Shown piece after piece: positions 36,767 through 46,400 of a stretch of 64,000 nucleotides of DNA. The DNA is from Chthoniobacter sp. (GTDB lineage: Bacteria > Verrucomicrobiota > Verrucomicrobiia > Chthoniobacterales > Chthoniobacteraceae), in NCBI GenBank assembly GCA_021414005.1, contig JAIOPH010000013.1, positions 186,001-250,000 of the forward strand. Direction: 5' to 3'. A program made the translations under genes and the position numbers. How positions within the stretch are numbered: position 1 is the first letter of the stretch; each line of letters starts with the position of its first letter. A model generated the notes under the pieces. It did not search any database and was not told the DNA's origin. It saw nothing but the letters and a program-made list of their open reading frames with translations.

Positions 36767-37890
36767 CGAATTACGAACGAATCGCTGGTTCGCGTCGGAA
36801 TTTGCGCCAGCCACCCACCGGTCATTCTGAGCGAAGCGGAGGTCCTTCGACTGCGCTGCGCAAAGCCTCCGCTCCGCTCAGGATGACGGCGGGGTGGCTC
36901 CGCGCGGCGCTGTTCGCACTCGCACTTTTCCTCACCACCCTCCCACTCCACGCGCAGGATCTGAACGTCTATCGCGGCACGCAGGTGCCGCCGGAGGTGG
37001 AGCGGATTTATGAGCGTGGGCTCCAGTTTCTCGTGAAGGCGCAGACGGCGGAGGGCACCTTCCCGGGCAACTACGGCCAGGAACCGGCGACAGCGGCGCT
37101 GGCGATGCTCGCGATGTTTGCGCACGGCGACGATCCGAACCACGGGCCGTACGCGAAGGCGATCAAGCGCAGCCTCGATCACTTGCTCAAGAGCGCCGAC
37201 GAGAAGACCGGCTACATCGGCAACTCGATGTACAATCACGGCTTTTCCACCCTCGCGCTCGCCGAGGCGTATGGCGCGGTGCAGGACGACCGGATCGCTC
37301 CGGCGCTGCAAAAAGCCGTCAACCTCATCCTGACCTCGCAGGAAAAAAACCGCTTCAAGGCGTGGCGCTACACGCCCGACGCGCAGGACGCGGACTCGAC
37401 GGTGAGCGGCGCGTGCTTCGTGGCGCTGATCGCCGCGCGCAACGCCGGCCTGCGCGTGCCGGACAAGGCCGTCGAGGGCGCGCTCAAGTTTTTCTCCGAC
37501 TGCCAGACGCCGGGTGGCGGCTCGATCGGCTACGTGCCGGGCTCGGGCGGCAATGGCAACGCGACCACGGCCATCGGCACGGCAGCGTATGCGTATGCGC
37601 GCAAGAAAGATCAGCCGACTTTCACGAAAGCCTTCAAGGCGATGAAGGACGGCGACGAACGCCCCGGCGGGAGTTACCCGTTTTACTACGAGTACTACGC
37701 CGCGCAGGCGTTCTTTCAGAGCGACGTGAAACTGTGGGAAAAGTGGAATGAGAAGCGCGTGAAAGAACTCACAGGGTTGCAGAATGACGACGGGAGCTGG
37801 GACGGCGGCCTCGGCTCGGGCATCTCGACCGGACTGGGCCTGCTCTCGATCGCGTTGAATTACCGCTACCTCCCGATTTACGAACGATGA
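36763..37890 (+). CDS. Secreted terpenoid-cyclase-fold (prenyltransferase/squalene-cyclase repeat) protein
   Basis: A 375-residue protein starting at the ATG overlapping the previous stop, or more likely at M41 (36883), from which a clean signal peptide begins (MTAGWLRAALFALALFL). The mature part is an alpha/alpha toroid of repeats: FLVKAQTAEGTFPGNYGQEP, GYIGNSMYNHGFSTLALAEAYG, DSTVSGACFVALIAARNAG and LQNDDGSWDGG. This fold occurs in cyclases, prenyltransferases and complement-like proteins; catalytic DxDD is not visible, so a binding or scaffold role is more likely. Residues 20-42 (HSERSGGPSTALRKASAPL) are encoded by a palindromic element. Homologues commonly sit in PVC Bat-like operons. Confidence 0.83.
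   Translation: MTNYERIAGSRRNLRQPPTGHSERSGGPSTALRKASAPLRMTAGWLRAALFALALFLTTLPLHAQDLNVYRGTQVPPEVERIYERGLQFLVKAQTAEGTFPGNYGQEPATAALAMLAMFAHGDDPNHGPYAKAIKRSLDHLLKSADEKTGYIGNSMYNHGFSTLALAEAYGAVQDDRIAPALQKAVNLILTSQEKNRFKAWRYTPDAQDADSTVSGACFVALIAARNAGLRVPDKAVEGALKFFSDCQTPGGGSIGYVPGSGGNGNATTAIGTAAYAYARKKDQPTFTKAFKAMKDGDERPGGSYPFYYEYYAAQAFFQSDVKLWEKWNEKRVKELTGLQNDDGSWDGGLGSGISTGLGLLSIALNYRYLPIYER
36821..36887. repeat. Palindromic element inside the 5' end of a coding region
   Basis: Arms 36821-36842 and 36866-36887 are complementary at 20 of 22 positions. The element contains the words TCATTCTGAGCGAAGCGGAG and its reverse complement-like CTCCGCTCAGGATGAC, a class of palindrome seen widely in bacterial genomes. 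It lies in frame in the gene above and ends at that gene's alternative ATG (36883). Confidence 0.85.
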
Positions 37891-40814
37891 AAACGCCCGC
37901 CGTTCTTTCCGCCACCCTGCTGCTCACGCTCGCGCCGTGCGAGGCGCAGGTGAAAATCCAGGTGCAGGGCGGCGGCGTCATCATCAAGGGCGGCGCGGTC
38001 ATCAATGGCCCGGCGGTCATCAATGGCGGGCGACTGATCATCAATGGCGACGGCAGCGAGAGCGGCGAAGGTGGCGAGAGCGAGGCTGCGGAGACCGGGC
38101 AGTTGCTGGAATTTGCCGACGGCAGCCGGCTGCACGGCACCTTGGAAAAGGTGGATCAGGAGAAAAAGGAGATCGTCTGGCGCGGCGTGGATGCATCCGC
38201 TCCGCTCACTTTCCCGCTCGCGCAGGTCAGCCGCTGGGATGCGGCGCTGAAGAACAAGCCCGAGGTGAAAGCGCACGCCACGATCAAGCTATCCGGCGGT
38301 GACTGGCTGGCGGCGGACGTGAGCGGGATCACCAAGGACAAAGTGCAGCTCACGTTCGGCGATGGCTCGGCGATGGCCGTGGACCGCTCGCGGATCGAGT
38401 GGATTTACTTTTCCAAAACCTCCGCCGCCGAGTGCTACGATGGACCGACGAGCCTGTCGGGCTGGGTCTCCGACGGGAGCTGGACGTATCGCGATGGCGC
38501 ACTGCGGGCCACGCGGCCCACGGCGATCGGGCGGATGTTCGAGGCGCTGCCTGACCAGGTGGAATACCGGTTCGAGTTCGACCAGGGCAGCGGCGCGCGG
38601 GCCTTTGCGGTGCTGCTGCACGGCACCGAGCCGGCGGCCCGCAGCTTCGGCCCCGGCATGGTGCGGCTGATGATCAATGACCGGCAGATCAATCTCTGGG
38701 TGCAGCGCCAGGACCAGATGAAACAGGAGCAGGTGGACCTCGCGAAAATCCTGCCCGCGCTGGCGGGTGAAGACGGTGCGGCCCCGGCCAAGGGCAAGCC
38801 GCTGCGCTGGCGGATTTTCGAGGATCGCCCGGCGGGACGGATGGTCATTTTCATCAATGGGCGCAAGGTCGGCGATTTCCGCGAGATGGGTAAAACCAAG
38901 CCCGGCGAGAACCGCGGCAGCTTCAGTTTCCAGCCGATGGCCTGGAGCAACGAGGCCGAGCAGACCGTCGCCAAAGTCCGCGTGCTGCCGTGGGACGGCT
39001 TCGTGCCGGTGGACGATGCGCTCGAAGATGTGCGGCCCAAGACCGATCAGGTGGTGCATGCCGACGGCGACCGCGATGCAGGCCGGATCGAGAGTATGAC
39101 CGCCGAAAAGTTGCTCATCGGGTCAGCTACGGTCGCGCGCGAAAACGTGGCGCTGATCCGGTTTGCGCGCCCGGCCACGGTGCCGGACGAAGATCCTCCA
39201 GTGGGCCGCGTGCAGCTCGCGCAGCGGGGCGAGTTCGAGGTCGCGGCGCTCGGCTTTCAGGAGGGCAAACTGCGGGTGCGCACGAACTTCGGCGGCGAGA
39301 TCATGCTCGCTGCGGCGGCGGTGCGCGGGCTGGAGTTCGCGCACCTCACGCCGCTCGCAGCGAAGCCCGTGGACCTGCTCCTTTTCAAAAACGGCGACCA
39401 GCTCCGCGGCCTGCTCGGAGCCAACGCCGGCGGCCCGAAACTGCGCTGGCAAACGGGCCCCGCGGCGGCGCCCGTGGAGCTGGATCTGGCGCGGCTCACC
39501 GGCGTGCTCCTGGTGCCGCGCGCCGATCGCCCGGCGGGCAAAACCGGGGTGCTGGCGCGCTGCCGCAATGGCGATCTGCTCGCCGGTGATTTCGTGGCGC
39601 TGGACAAGGAACGCCTCACCCTCGACAGCGGCGCGGCCGGGCGTCTCACCGTCCCGCGCGACCGCCTGCAGGCGCTCTACTTTTCCAAGGAAGGCAAGCT
39701 GCCCATCCTCGACGGCGCGATGGAGCACGACGTCTGGGAAAACGGGCTGAACCCCAACGCTGGCAATCGCAACGTGCCCGCCAAGCCTGCGGCCGCGCCG
39801 GCTCCGAGCCGCTGGTCATACTTTGACGGCAGCTTCAGTCTGAAGCGCACCGGCCCGCGCGGACGGGTCAACAATGACGGCAATTTCAATCTCGGTCGGG
39901 TCGTCGAGGGCATGCCGCAGCGCGTGGAATTCAGCTTCGATGTGTCGGGCAAACGCGGGCAGATTTTCTTCACCGCCCAGCTTTTCACCGAGCCGAACAA
40001 CTACGGCTACATGCTGCAGCTCCACCCCGGCGGGATGTTCATTTACGACACCGGGGCACAGCAGCGCCGGCAGGGCGGCCAGCCGCAGCAGGTGCAGGTA
40101 CAGTTTGGGGAAAAGGTGAAGGCCGACGTGCTGAAGCATCGCATCCGCGTTTTCGCCGACCGCCCGACGGGCCGGATGACCGTGCTCGTGGACGGCGTGG
40201 AGGTGGCAAACTTCGGGCCGAAGACCGGGGCCGCGCCGCGCAATCTCGGCAACGGAATTTCGCTCATGCCGCAGCAGAACATGTTCTGCGGTTTCGCCAA
40301 TCTGTGGATCGCGCCGTGGAATGGCCAGGTGCCCGGAACCAGCGCGGCGGGCGCTCCTGCGGCCGACAGTGTGCTGCTCGCCAACGGCGACGAGACGCAG
40401 GGCACCATCGGCACCGGCACGCCGGAAATGGTGCAGGTGGAATCCGAGGTGGGCCCGCTGGACATGCCGGTGAGCCGCCTGACGATGCTCGAATTCGGCG
40501 GACGCGCCGCGGAAAATCAGGAAGGCGTGCGACTGCGGCTCACGGATCGCAGCGTGCTCACGGTCACGGCGTATCGCATCGAAAAGGAAACGCTCATCGC
40601 CCAGACCGCCACCGCGGGAGAAATCAAACTGCCGCTCAGCGCCGTGCAGGAAATCGTCTTCAGCCGTCCCGCGACACCCGTGCCCGCCAAGGGCGAGGAA
40701 AAATCTCCCGGCCAGAAAGGCGCGGCGCTCGGCGGCAAAGCCATCTTCATTGAGGGTGGCCTCAATAACGGGCTCAACGACATTCAGGTAATTCCGCAAA
40801 TCATCCGGGACTGA
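37887..40814 (+). CDS. Large modular secreted protein, function unknown
   Basis: A 975-residue protein with signal peptide MKTPAVLSATLLLTLAPCEA, then a Gly/Val/Ile-rich stretch (VKIQVQGGGVIIKGGAVING). At least four short modules of the type GD.L.G..... (FADGSRLHGTLE, KNGDQLRGLL, RNGDLLAGDFV, ANGDETQGTI) repeat along the chain; they look like small beta barrels. Two longer modules, about 200-370 and 645-815, resemble each other and lectin-like sandwiches (WTYRDGALRATRP / WSYFDGSFSLKRT; both contain DRP.GRM.(V/I)). No enzyme motif is visible. It starts by 4-bp overlap with the previous gene, ends the second Bat-like operon, and its 3' end overlaps pabB tail to tail by 14 bp. Confidence 0.8.
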   Translation: MKTPAVLSATLLLTLAPCEAQVKIQVQGGGVIIKGGAVINGPAVINGGRLIINGDGSESGEGGESEAAETGQLLEFADGSRLHGTLEKVDQEKKEIVWRGVDASAPLTFPLAQVSRWDAALKNKPEVKAHATIKLSGGDWLAADVSGITKDKVQLTFGDGSAMAVDRSRIEWIYFSKTSAAECYDGPTSLSGWVSDGSWTYRDGALRATRPTAIGRMFEALPDQVEYRFEFDQGSGARAFAVLLHGTEPAARSFGPGMVRLMINDRQINLWVQRQDQMKQEQVDLAKILPALAGEDGAAPAKGKPLRWRIFEDRPAGRMVIFINGRKVGDFREMGKTKPGENRGSFSFQPMAWSNEAEQTVAKVRVLPWDGFVPVDDALEDVRPKTDQVVHADGDRDAGRIESMTAEKLLIGSATVARENVALIRFARPATVPDEDPPVGRVQLAQRGEFEVAALGFQEGKLRVRTNFGGEIMLAAAAVRGLEFAHLTPLAAKPVDLLLFKNGDQLRGLLGANAGGPKLRWQTGPAAAPVELDLARLTGVLLVPRADRPAGKTGVLARCRNGDLLAGDFVALDKERLTLDSGAAGRLTVPRDRLQALYFSKEGKLPILDGAMEHDVWENGLNPNAGNRNVPAKPAAAPAPSRWSYFDGSFSLKRTGPRGRVNNDGNFNLGRVVEGMPQRVEFSFDVSGKRGQIFFTAQLFTEPNNYGYMLQLHPGGMFIYDTGAQQRRQGGQPQQVQVQFGEKVKADVLKHRIRVFADRPTGRMTVLVDGVEVANFGPKTGAAPRNLGNGISLMPQQNMFCGFANLWIAPWNGQVPGTSAAGAPAADSVLLANGDETQGTIGTGTPEMVQVESEVGPLDMPVSRLTMLEFGGRAAENQEGVRLRLTDRSVLTVTAYRIEKETLIAQTATAGEIKLPLSAVQEIVFSRPATPVPAKGEEKSPGQKGAALGGKAIFIEGGLNNGLNDIQVIPQIIRD

Positions 40815-42051
40815 GCCGCTCCGCCGCGAGAAGGATGCCGGCGGCTTTATCGAGCGTCTCCTGCCATTCCTGCTCCGGGACGGAGTCCGCGACGATGCCC
40901 GCACCGACGTGAAAGTGCGCGCGTGTGCCTTCCACCACGACGGTGCGGATGGCGATGTTGAACTGGCTCTCGCCGTTGAACCCGAACCAGCCAAGCGCGC
41001 CCGTGTAGAGGCCGCGCGGCGCGGGCTCCAGCTCCGCGATGATTTCACGGGCGCGCTTTTTCGGTGCGCCGGTGATGGAGCCGCCGGGGAAGCACGCACG
41101 CAGCGCGGCGACGTGATCCACTCCGGCCCGCAGCCGTCCCTCGACGGTGGAGACGAGGTGAAAGACCTGCTCGAAACTTTCCAGCTTCAATAGCTCGCGC
41201 ACCGCCACGCTGCCGTATTCGCACACCATGCCGAGGTCGTTGCGTTCGAGGTCCGTGATCATGACCAGCTCGGCCGCCTCCTTCGGCGAGGTGCAAAGAT
41301 CGTAGGCGGAGAGCGTGTCCGCATCGGGCTCCGCGCGGCGCGGGCGCGTGCCTTTGATCGGGCGGGTGCGGATGGCACGGCCCGACATTTTCAAAAAATG
41401 CTCCGGCGACGAGGAGAGCACCGCGCGCCCGTCGAGCGAGAGATACGCGGCATGCGGGGCGGGCGAGTAGTGGCGCAGCGATTCGTAGAAAGCGAAGGCG
41501 TCACCACGCCACGGTGCGGTGAGTCGGTGCGAGAGATTCACCTGATAGATGTCGCCCGCGGCGATGTAGTCCTGCGCGCGGCCGACCATGGCACAAAAGC
41601 GTTCGCGCGTGACCTCGGGCGTGAACGCCAGCGGACCGATGGACGCGGCGCACGGCGCGGGTGCGCGCGCGATTTTCTCCCAGAGCCCGCCCACCTCGTG
41701 CCAGGAGTGGTCCGCGTGGCGAAAGATCAGTGCGTCCTCGTAAAAGCCGAAACAAAACGCGCCGTCGTACTCCACAAAGCCCGCGGCGAAACCCGCCGGC
41801 AGCCCGTCGTCCGGCGCGCCGTCCACCTGCCGCGCGGCGAGCGCCGCACGCATGCACGCCCAGTCCGCCTCGCTCCGTCCGCGGACGATTTCCGCCGGCG
41901 CGGCGGCCACCAGCGAGAGCTGGCCGGTTTCACCGCCCTCCCGCGCCGTGTCGAAAAAGACCAACCCCGGCAGATGCCGGGCACGCGCCGCCACCTCGGC
42001 CGGGGAAAGGTCGAGCGCGAGCGGACGCGGAACGCGGGCGAGCACGGGCAT
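40801..42051 (-). CDS. pabB: Aminodeoxychorismate synthase component I
   Basis: A 416-residue chorismate-binding enzyme. The motif PIKGTRPR (231-238) carries the PabB-type Lys; anthranilate synthases have PIAGT. Other family blocks are AGDIYQVNLSHR, SSSPEHF, ELVMITDLERNDLG, FPGGSITGAPKKRA and GALGWFGFNGESQFNIAIRT. It converts chorismate with ammonia or glutamine-derived ammonia to aminodeoxychorismate for folate. No pabA (glutaminase) or pabC gene is adjacent. It overlaps the opposite-strand gene at its 3' end by 14 bp. Confidence 0.92.
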   Translation of the reverse strand: MPVLARVPRPLALDLSPAEVAARARHLPGLVFFDTAREGGETGQLSLVAAAPAEIVRGRSEADWACMRAALAARQVDGAPDDGLPAGFAAGFVEYDGAFCFGFYEDALIFRHADHSWHEVGGLWEKIARAPAPCAASIGPLAFTPEVTRERFCAMVGRAQDYIAAGDIYQVNLSHRLTAPWRGDAFAFYESLRHYSPAPHAAYLSLDGRAVLSSSPEHFLKMSGRAIRTRPIKGTRPRRAEPDADTLSAYDLCTSPKEAAELVMITDLERNDLGMVCEYGSVAVRELLKLESFEQVFHLVSTVEGRLRAGVDHVAALRACFPGGSITGAPKKRAREIIAELEPAPRGLYTGALGWFGFNGESQFNIAIRTVVVEGTRAHFHVGAGIVADSVPEQEWQETLDKAAGILLAAERLSPG

Positions 42052-42119
42052 GCCTCCGCCTTGCGCGAGGAGCGCGCCCTTTTCAAACGAATTCTTTCCG
42101 GTATCGTCGCGCCCTTGTC

Positions 42120-42710
42120 ATGAAACGCCTCACTGCCCTGCTCGCCGCCACGCTGCTCACCACGCCCGCCCTTTTCGCCGAGGAAAACAAGGTGCCGGCC
42201 CTGCGCGCCACACCCGCCGAGACGCGCGACAATGTCCCGCCGGAAGGCGACCGCCTCGAACTGATGCCCACCAAGCCCGCCCAGCTCCTGCCCCCGCCCG
42301 CCGGGCTCCCGCTCATCCCCGAAATCCCGCAGTCCGGTCAGCTCCCGCCCATCCCCCGCCACAATTCCTTCGAGAGCCCGATTAAACGCCGCGACTCCGC
42401 CACCGCCGACGCCGAGGATGCCGTGAAACAGCGCATCCGCATTCGCGAAGCCAAGACCAAAGCCCAGCGCGACCCCGCCGTGCAGGCCGAGTGGGATCGC
42501 GCGAGCACGCTAAAAACCGACTATGAGAAACGCGATGCGCTCAAAAGCTATTACCGGCTGCTCTATGGCCGCATGATCAAGATCGATCCTTCGCTCAAGG
42601 TGCCGGCAGACGCGCTTCTCCAGCAATCGCTCGCGCGGCTCGAACAGACCAAAATCGCGCCGACCCAGCCGCCCACCGCCGTCGCGAGCGGACCGCGCGC
42701 CGCCCGCTGA
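42120..42710 (+). CDS. Small secreted proline-rich protein, function unknown
   Basis: A 196-residue protein with a signal peptide (MKRLTALLAATLLTTPALFA), a Pro-rich segment (AQLLPPPAGLPLIPEIPQSG) and a charged helical C-terminal half (DAVKQRIRIREAKTKAQRDP ... YEKRDALKSYYRLLYGRMIK). I recognise no family. It is divergent from pabB with 68 bp between the starts; a TATCGT-like sequence lies about 20 bp upstream of the ATG, but no good -35 box. The tRNA-Glu gene follows 61 bp downstream. Confidence 0.72.
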   Translation: MKRLTALLAATLLTTPALFAEENKVPALRATPAETRDNVPPEGDRLELMPTKPAQLLPPPAGLPLIPEIPQSGQLPPIPRHNSFESPIKRRDSATADAEDAVKQRIRIREAKTKAQRDPAVQAEWDRASTLKTDYEKRDALKSYYRLLYGRMIKIDPSLKVPADALLQQSLARLEQTKIAPTQPPTAVASGPRAAR

Positions 42711-42771
42711 GCGGGAAAAATACCGTTTGTCCGCGCCGGGAAGTCGGCTACGCTCCGGCCCTCCTCAAAAC

Positions 42772-42844
42772 GGCGCTATCGTCTAGGGGCCTAGGACACT
42801 GCCCTCTCAAGGCGGGGACACGGGTTCGAATCCCGTTAGCGCTA
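42772..42844 (+). tRNA. tRNA-Glu (anticodon CTC)
   Basis: 73-nt cloverleaf: acceptor GGCGCTA pairs with TAGCGCT (G1-U pair), anticodon stem CTGCC/GGCGG with loop CTCTCAA giving anticodon CTC, T-arm GGTTCGAATCCC. CCA is not encoded. The accessory segment with the STAND gene begins right after it, but I found no second copy of the tRNA 3' end downstream. Confidence 0.95.
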
Positions 42845-43418
42845 CTTTTTCACGCGGGGCAGTTTGGCGTTCAGCGCGTATGGTCGTGGGGCGTGCGTTG
42901 ATGGAGTGTGGGCTAACCGGCGATTCCGACCACCGGGCGGGAAGTGGCGGGCAGCGCGGCGGTTTGGCTTCCCTGCCAGTGGCTCGACTGATACCCACAC
43001 ACCGGAGCGTGCGCGGCCACCGTCGGACTCGAGATTCTGAATGGCGGCACCGCAGCAACTTCAATCCATCTCACAAAAGCCGGAGTTCCCACCGATTCGC
43101 CCTTCAGAATATTCCGCATCAATGCCCGATCCCTCCTCCCAGCAATTCCTCCGCGACCTCGACAAAAGCCGAGTGGAACGAGACAGACTGCCAAAGGCAG
43201 CCCGCAGGGTGAACGCGGATGCGTTCATCAATACTTCCTCGGCCAGTATTTCACGCCGAAGTCCAGGTTACTCAAGAAGAGCAATGCGGTGTCGAATGAA
43301 CATCGCCCTGACGCTCCTGAGCGTTTTCGGGTTCGACGGTGGCGTAACGCCACTCTCGATTCGTAGGGTTGACACAAGTTGTCGGGATCATTCTCCTTCG
43401 CAACCCTAGGTTTCACAA
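42845..43418 (+). other. Gene-poor stretch between tRNA-Glu and the STAND gene
   Basis: 574 bp without an intact gene. Frames of 110 and 122 residues exist but have no protein-like features apart from the hsdM remnant described separately. A TTGACA box lies at 43369-43374, inside an imperfect palindrome (GACA-CAAGT-TGTC), 45 bp before the start of the STAND gene; a good -10 box is not evident, so a promoter is only possible. GC content falls compared with the left flank, which marks the edge of the accessory segment. Confidence 0.6.
43122..43265 (+). pseudogene. Remnant of type I restriction-modification hsdM
   Basis: The frame from ATG 43122 reads MPDPSSQQFLRDLDK, the usual N-terminus of HsdM. 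A frameshift follows; the next frame has bases close to the family LWNAADKLR segment. Near 43218-43250 a third piece reads YFLGQYFTPKS, which looks like the HsdM motifs YFLGQF and QFYTPKS joined by deletion of the intervening residues. No catalytic NPPF motif remains, so the gene is dead. The assignment rests on short matches and on the hsdR remnant beyond the STAND gene. Confidence 0.55.
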
Positions 43419-46400
43419 ATGCTCGGCTCGCTTACGATACTTCAAGTCTCAGACGTGCAGTTTGGGAAAAACCATCGTTTCGGAAATCTGGGTGCACTCG
43501 ACGAGAACGATGTTCCGTTCGACTCGTTATTCAAAAGGCTAAGTGCCGATCTCAACATTCTCGAGGACCTTAAAGTTCGGCCGGACCTTGTCATCGTGTC
43601 CGGTGATCTTGCAGAATTGGGGGCAAAGGAGGAGTTCGATGATGCCCTGCGATTCATTGAACAACTCTCGGAACACGTCCGCCTGCCTTCATCACGGTTT
43701 GTAATCGTGCCAGGAAACCACGACATCAACCGGAAGCTGTGTAACGGCTACTTTCTCAACTGCGAGGGTGAAGGCACCGTTCCGATGCCTCCGTATTGGC
43801 CCAAATGGAAACATTTCAAAACGGTCTTCGATCGGTTCTATCGTGACGTTCCGAGCGTTAAATTCACCGAGCCGAATCCATGGACGTTGATCGAATTCCC
43901 CGAGTTGAACACGGTGGTTGCAGCAATGAATTCGACGATGGCTGAGTCGCACCTCAACGACAGCCACTATGGACATTTAGGAGAGGCACAACTCGAATGG
44001 TTTGCAGCAAAACTCGCTCCATACAGGGAGCGCGGTTGGTTTAGGATCGGCGTCGTTCATCACAACCTTGAGCGGGGTATTGTCCGCGACGACGAGAACC
44101 TTAGAGATCGAGACGATTTAGAGAGGATTCTCGCTCCATACCTCAACGTCGTATTTCACGGGCACACCCATGTCGGGCGTATTGCTTGGCTGTCACAAGT
44201 AACGCCGATTCTCTCTACTGGAAGCGCTGCTCTGAAGCAGCAACAGCGGCCGGAGGAAGTGGGCAATCAATACCAGTTGGTGAGATTTACGGCAAATGGC
44301 TTCGAGCGGTGGCTTCGCCGCTACGATCCCGATGGAAAAAAGTGGATCGGAGATACTCGATACTCTCAGGGCGGAATCGACTGGCATCTTACAGAGAAAC
44401 TGTCTTTCGAAGATAGTGCCGAAACTTTCGGTCCGACGACTGAAATAGATGCGAAGGAAGCCCGCGAACCCGTAGAAGCGGATGATCCCGAAGAGCGACC
44501 GATCGTCGTTGTGACCACGCCAATTAGCGAGGAGGTAGCCCGTCAAAAGCTAAAGTCTCTACCCCGCTTTCGCTTAAGAGTCGAAAATCAGCACCGGGTG
44601 ATTCGTAATGAAGAGAAGGAGTTTTTCATCGAAGTCTTACGAGTGCGGCAATCCGTTTGGCTCGTTGCTGATTGGGGGCTTGGAAAAGAAGGCTTTCTTG
44701 CCGCCGCTTTCGAAAAAATGGGTGGTCCGGGAGCCCTAAATGATGTTTACCGCCTGCAGTGCGGCTCAGCGAAAACCTGCGACGAGCTGCTGACCGAAGC
44801 CGAATCGCAGTTGGGGCTTTCGTTTCAGGAATTCTTTGCGGCTGTTGCGACTTCACCGTTTGCCGTCCTCGTTCTCGACGACATACCACCTATATTTGTA
44901 ACAGGTGCGGAAAGAGAAGCATTCGAGCGGCAGGTTCGCCCCATCTTCGATTTCTGCCCGAGCTTGAAGTTGGTTTTTGTTGCTCGGCAGGCTCCGATTG
45001 CCACAGATCCGAATGAGATCGTTTTGCTGCGGCCATTGGAGATTCAAGAAATGCGGCGGTATCTCAGGCAGCATGTATCGGCGCAGGCAGGCCTTGACGG
45101 GGACCATGAGATTGAACGGATATCCAGTTGGTCGGGAGGCTTGCCCATGCATCTGGATCGTTTGCTGGAGCGGCGACGTTACCTTACTCTTTCCGCCATC
45201 CTCGATGAAGAAGCAGAGTTGAATAGTGAAACCGCTTCAGAGCCAATTCCGGAAGCACTAAAGGAAGAAGTATCGGCTCTCTCAAATGCAACGGACAAAA
45301 GGTCGATACATAGTTTTCGCCTCTTAAAAGTGCTCACAGTCTTACGCGATGGGGAAACCTACGGCTCGATACGTCGTTTCTACGAGCGCGAGCCATTCAT
45401 TCAAGAAGATGTTCATCGTCTCGTGCGGGCCGCACTCCTCGAAGATGTGCCAATTGCCCAGACTGCAACAGACCTAGGACTGGTATCTTTATATCGTCCT
45501 CAGTCCCAACCTGACGCCCCTCAACTACTACGCATTCCGAGGCAGGTTCGGGACTATGTCAACTCGCTCATTTCCGACGAGGAACGAGATGAAATCATTA
45601 AAAATTCGACGGGCCTGTTTTTTGGGCAGAATTGGTGGAAGGGAAAAATTCGCCTCAGGACAACCCTTTCGAACGCCTACGGGCAAAGTTCGATCGCCGG
45701 GCCAGGAAATGAACATGTGGTTGCGAGATACCTGCTAGCGAAGGCGTTGGCAAAGCACAATAAGCGCCAAGTGGAGCGCTACGCGATGCTGGCAATCAAC
45801 TATTGCAACAAGCTAATTGGCGCTGATCGGTTCCGTGATGCAGTGACAGCGAGCGGAGCGGTTTTGGATCTCTTGCGTGATACTTCATTTGATAAGCATT
45901 TCGTGGAGGCCTCGGGAATTTACGGTCGGGCGCTACGAATGACCGGACGCGAAGAGCACGCAATCGAGGTCCTTGAACACGCGATCGAACTTGGTGGGAC
46001 TTTTCTTACCGATGACATCAAAGCCTACTTTTTTTTGAATATTAGTCTTGCGAGTGAGTACAAAGACAAGAAGAAGGCGCTTGAGTCCGCAGAAAAGGTA
46101 TTAGAGTTGGCACACAAAGAATCTTCGGATGCTTACCAGGCGCAAGGGGTAATTTTCCGGCGAACCCTTTCCGGCAATGAGCAGCGGGCGAAGTTGATTG
46201 AGCTTGAGAGGACCGCGAGAAACAAGGATCGAGTGGGAGCGGCTAATAACATAGCGCTTGAACTAGCACGAAGTGGGGGCAATCTCCGAGATTCGCTCAA
46301 GTTGATTGACAAGGTGATCCGATCGTCGCGTGACAATTATAACCGGACGAGAGCAATTATCGAGAAGGTAACGCTACTTCATGACAACCGGCTCGATTCC

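Noticed and set aside
40801..42051. Gene as trpE (anthranilate synthase)
   Set aside because: The active-site motif is PIKGT with Lys, which marks aminodeoxychorismate synthase, not the PIAGT of TrpE.
42880..43409. Frames of 110 and 122 residues after tRNA-Glu as genes
   Set aside because: They overlap each other in different frames, have no ribosome site, and the only recognisable piece is the scrambled hsdM remnant.
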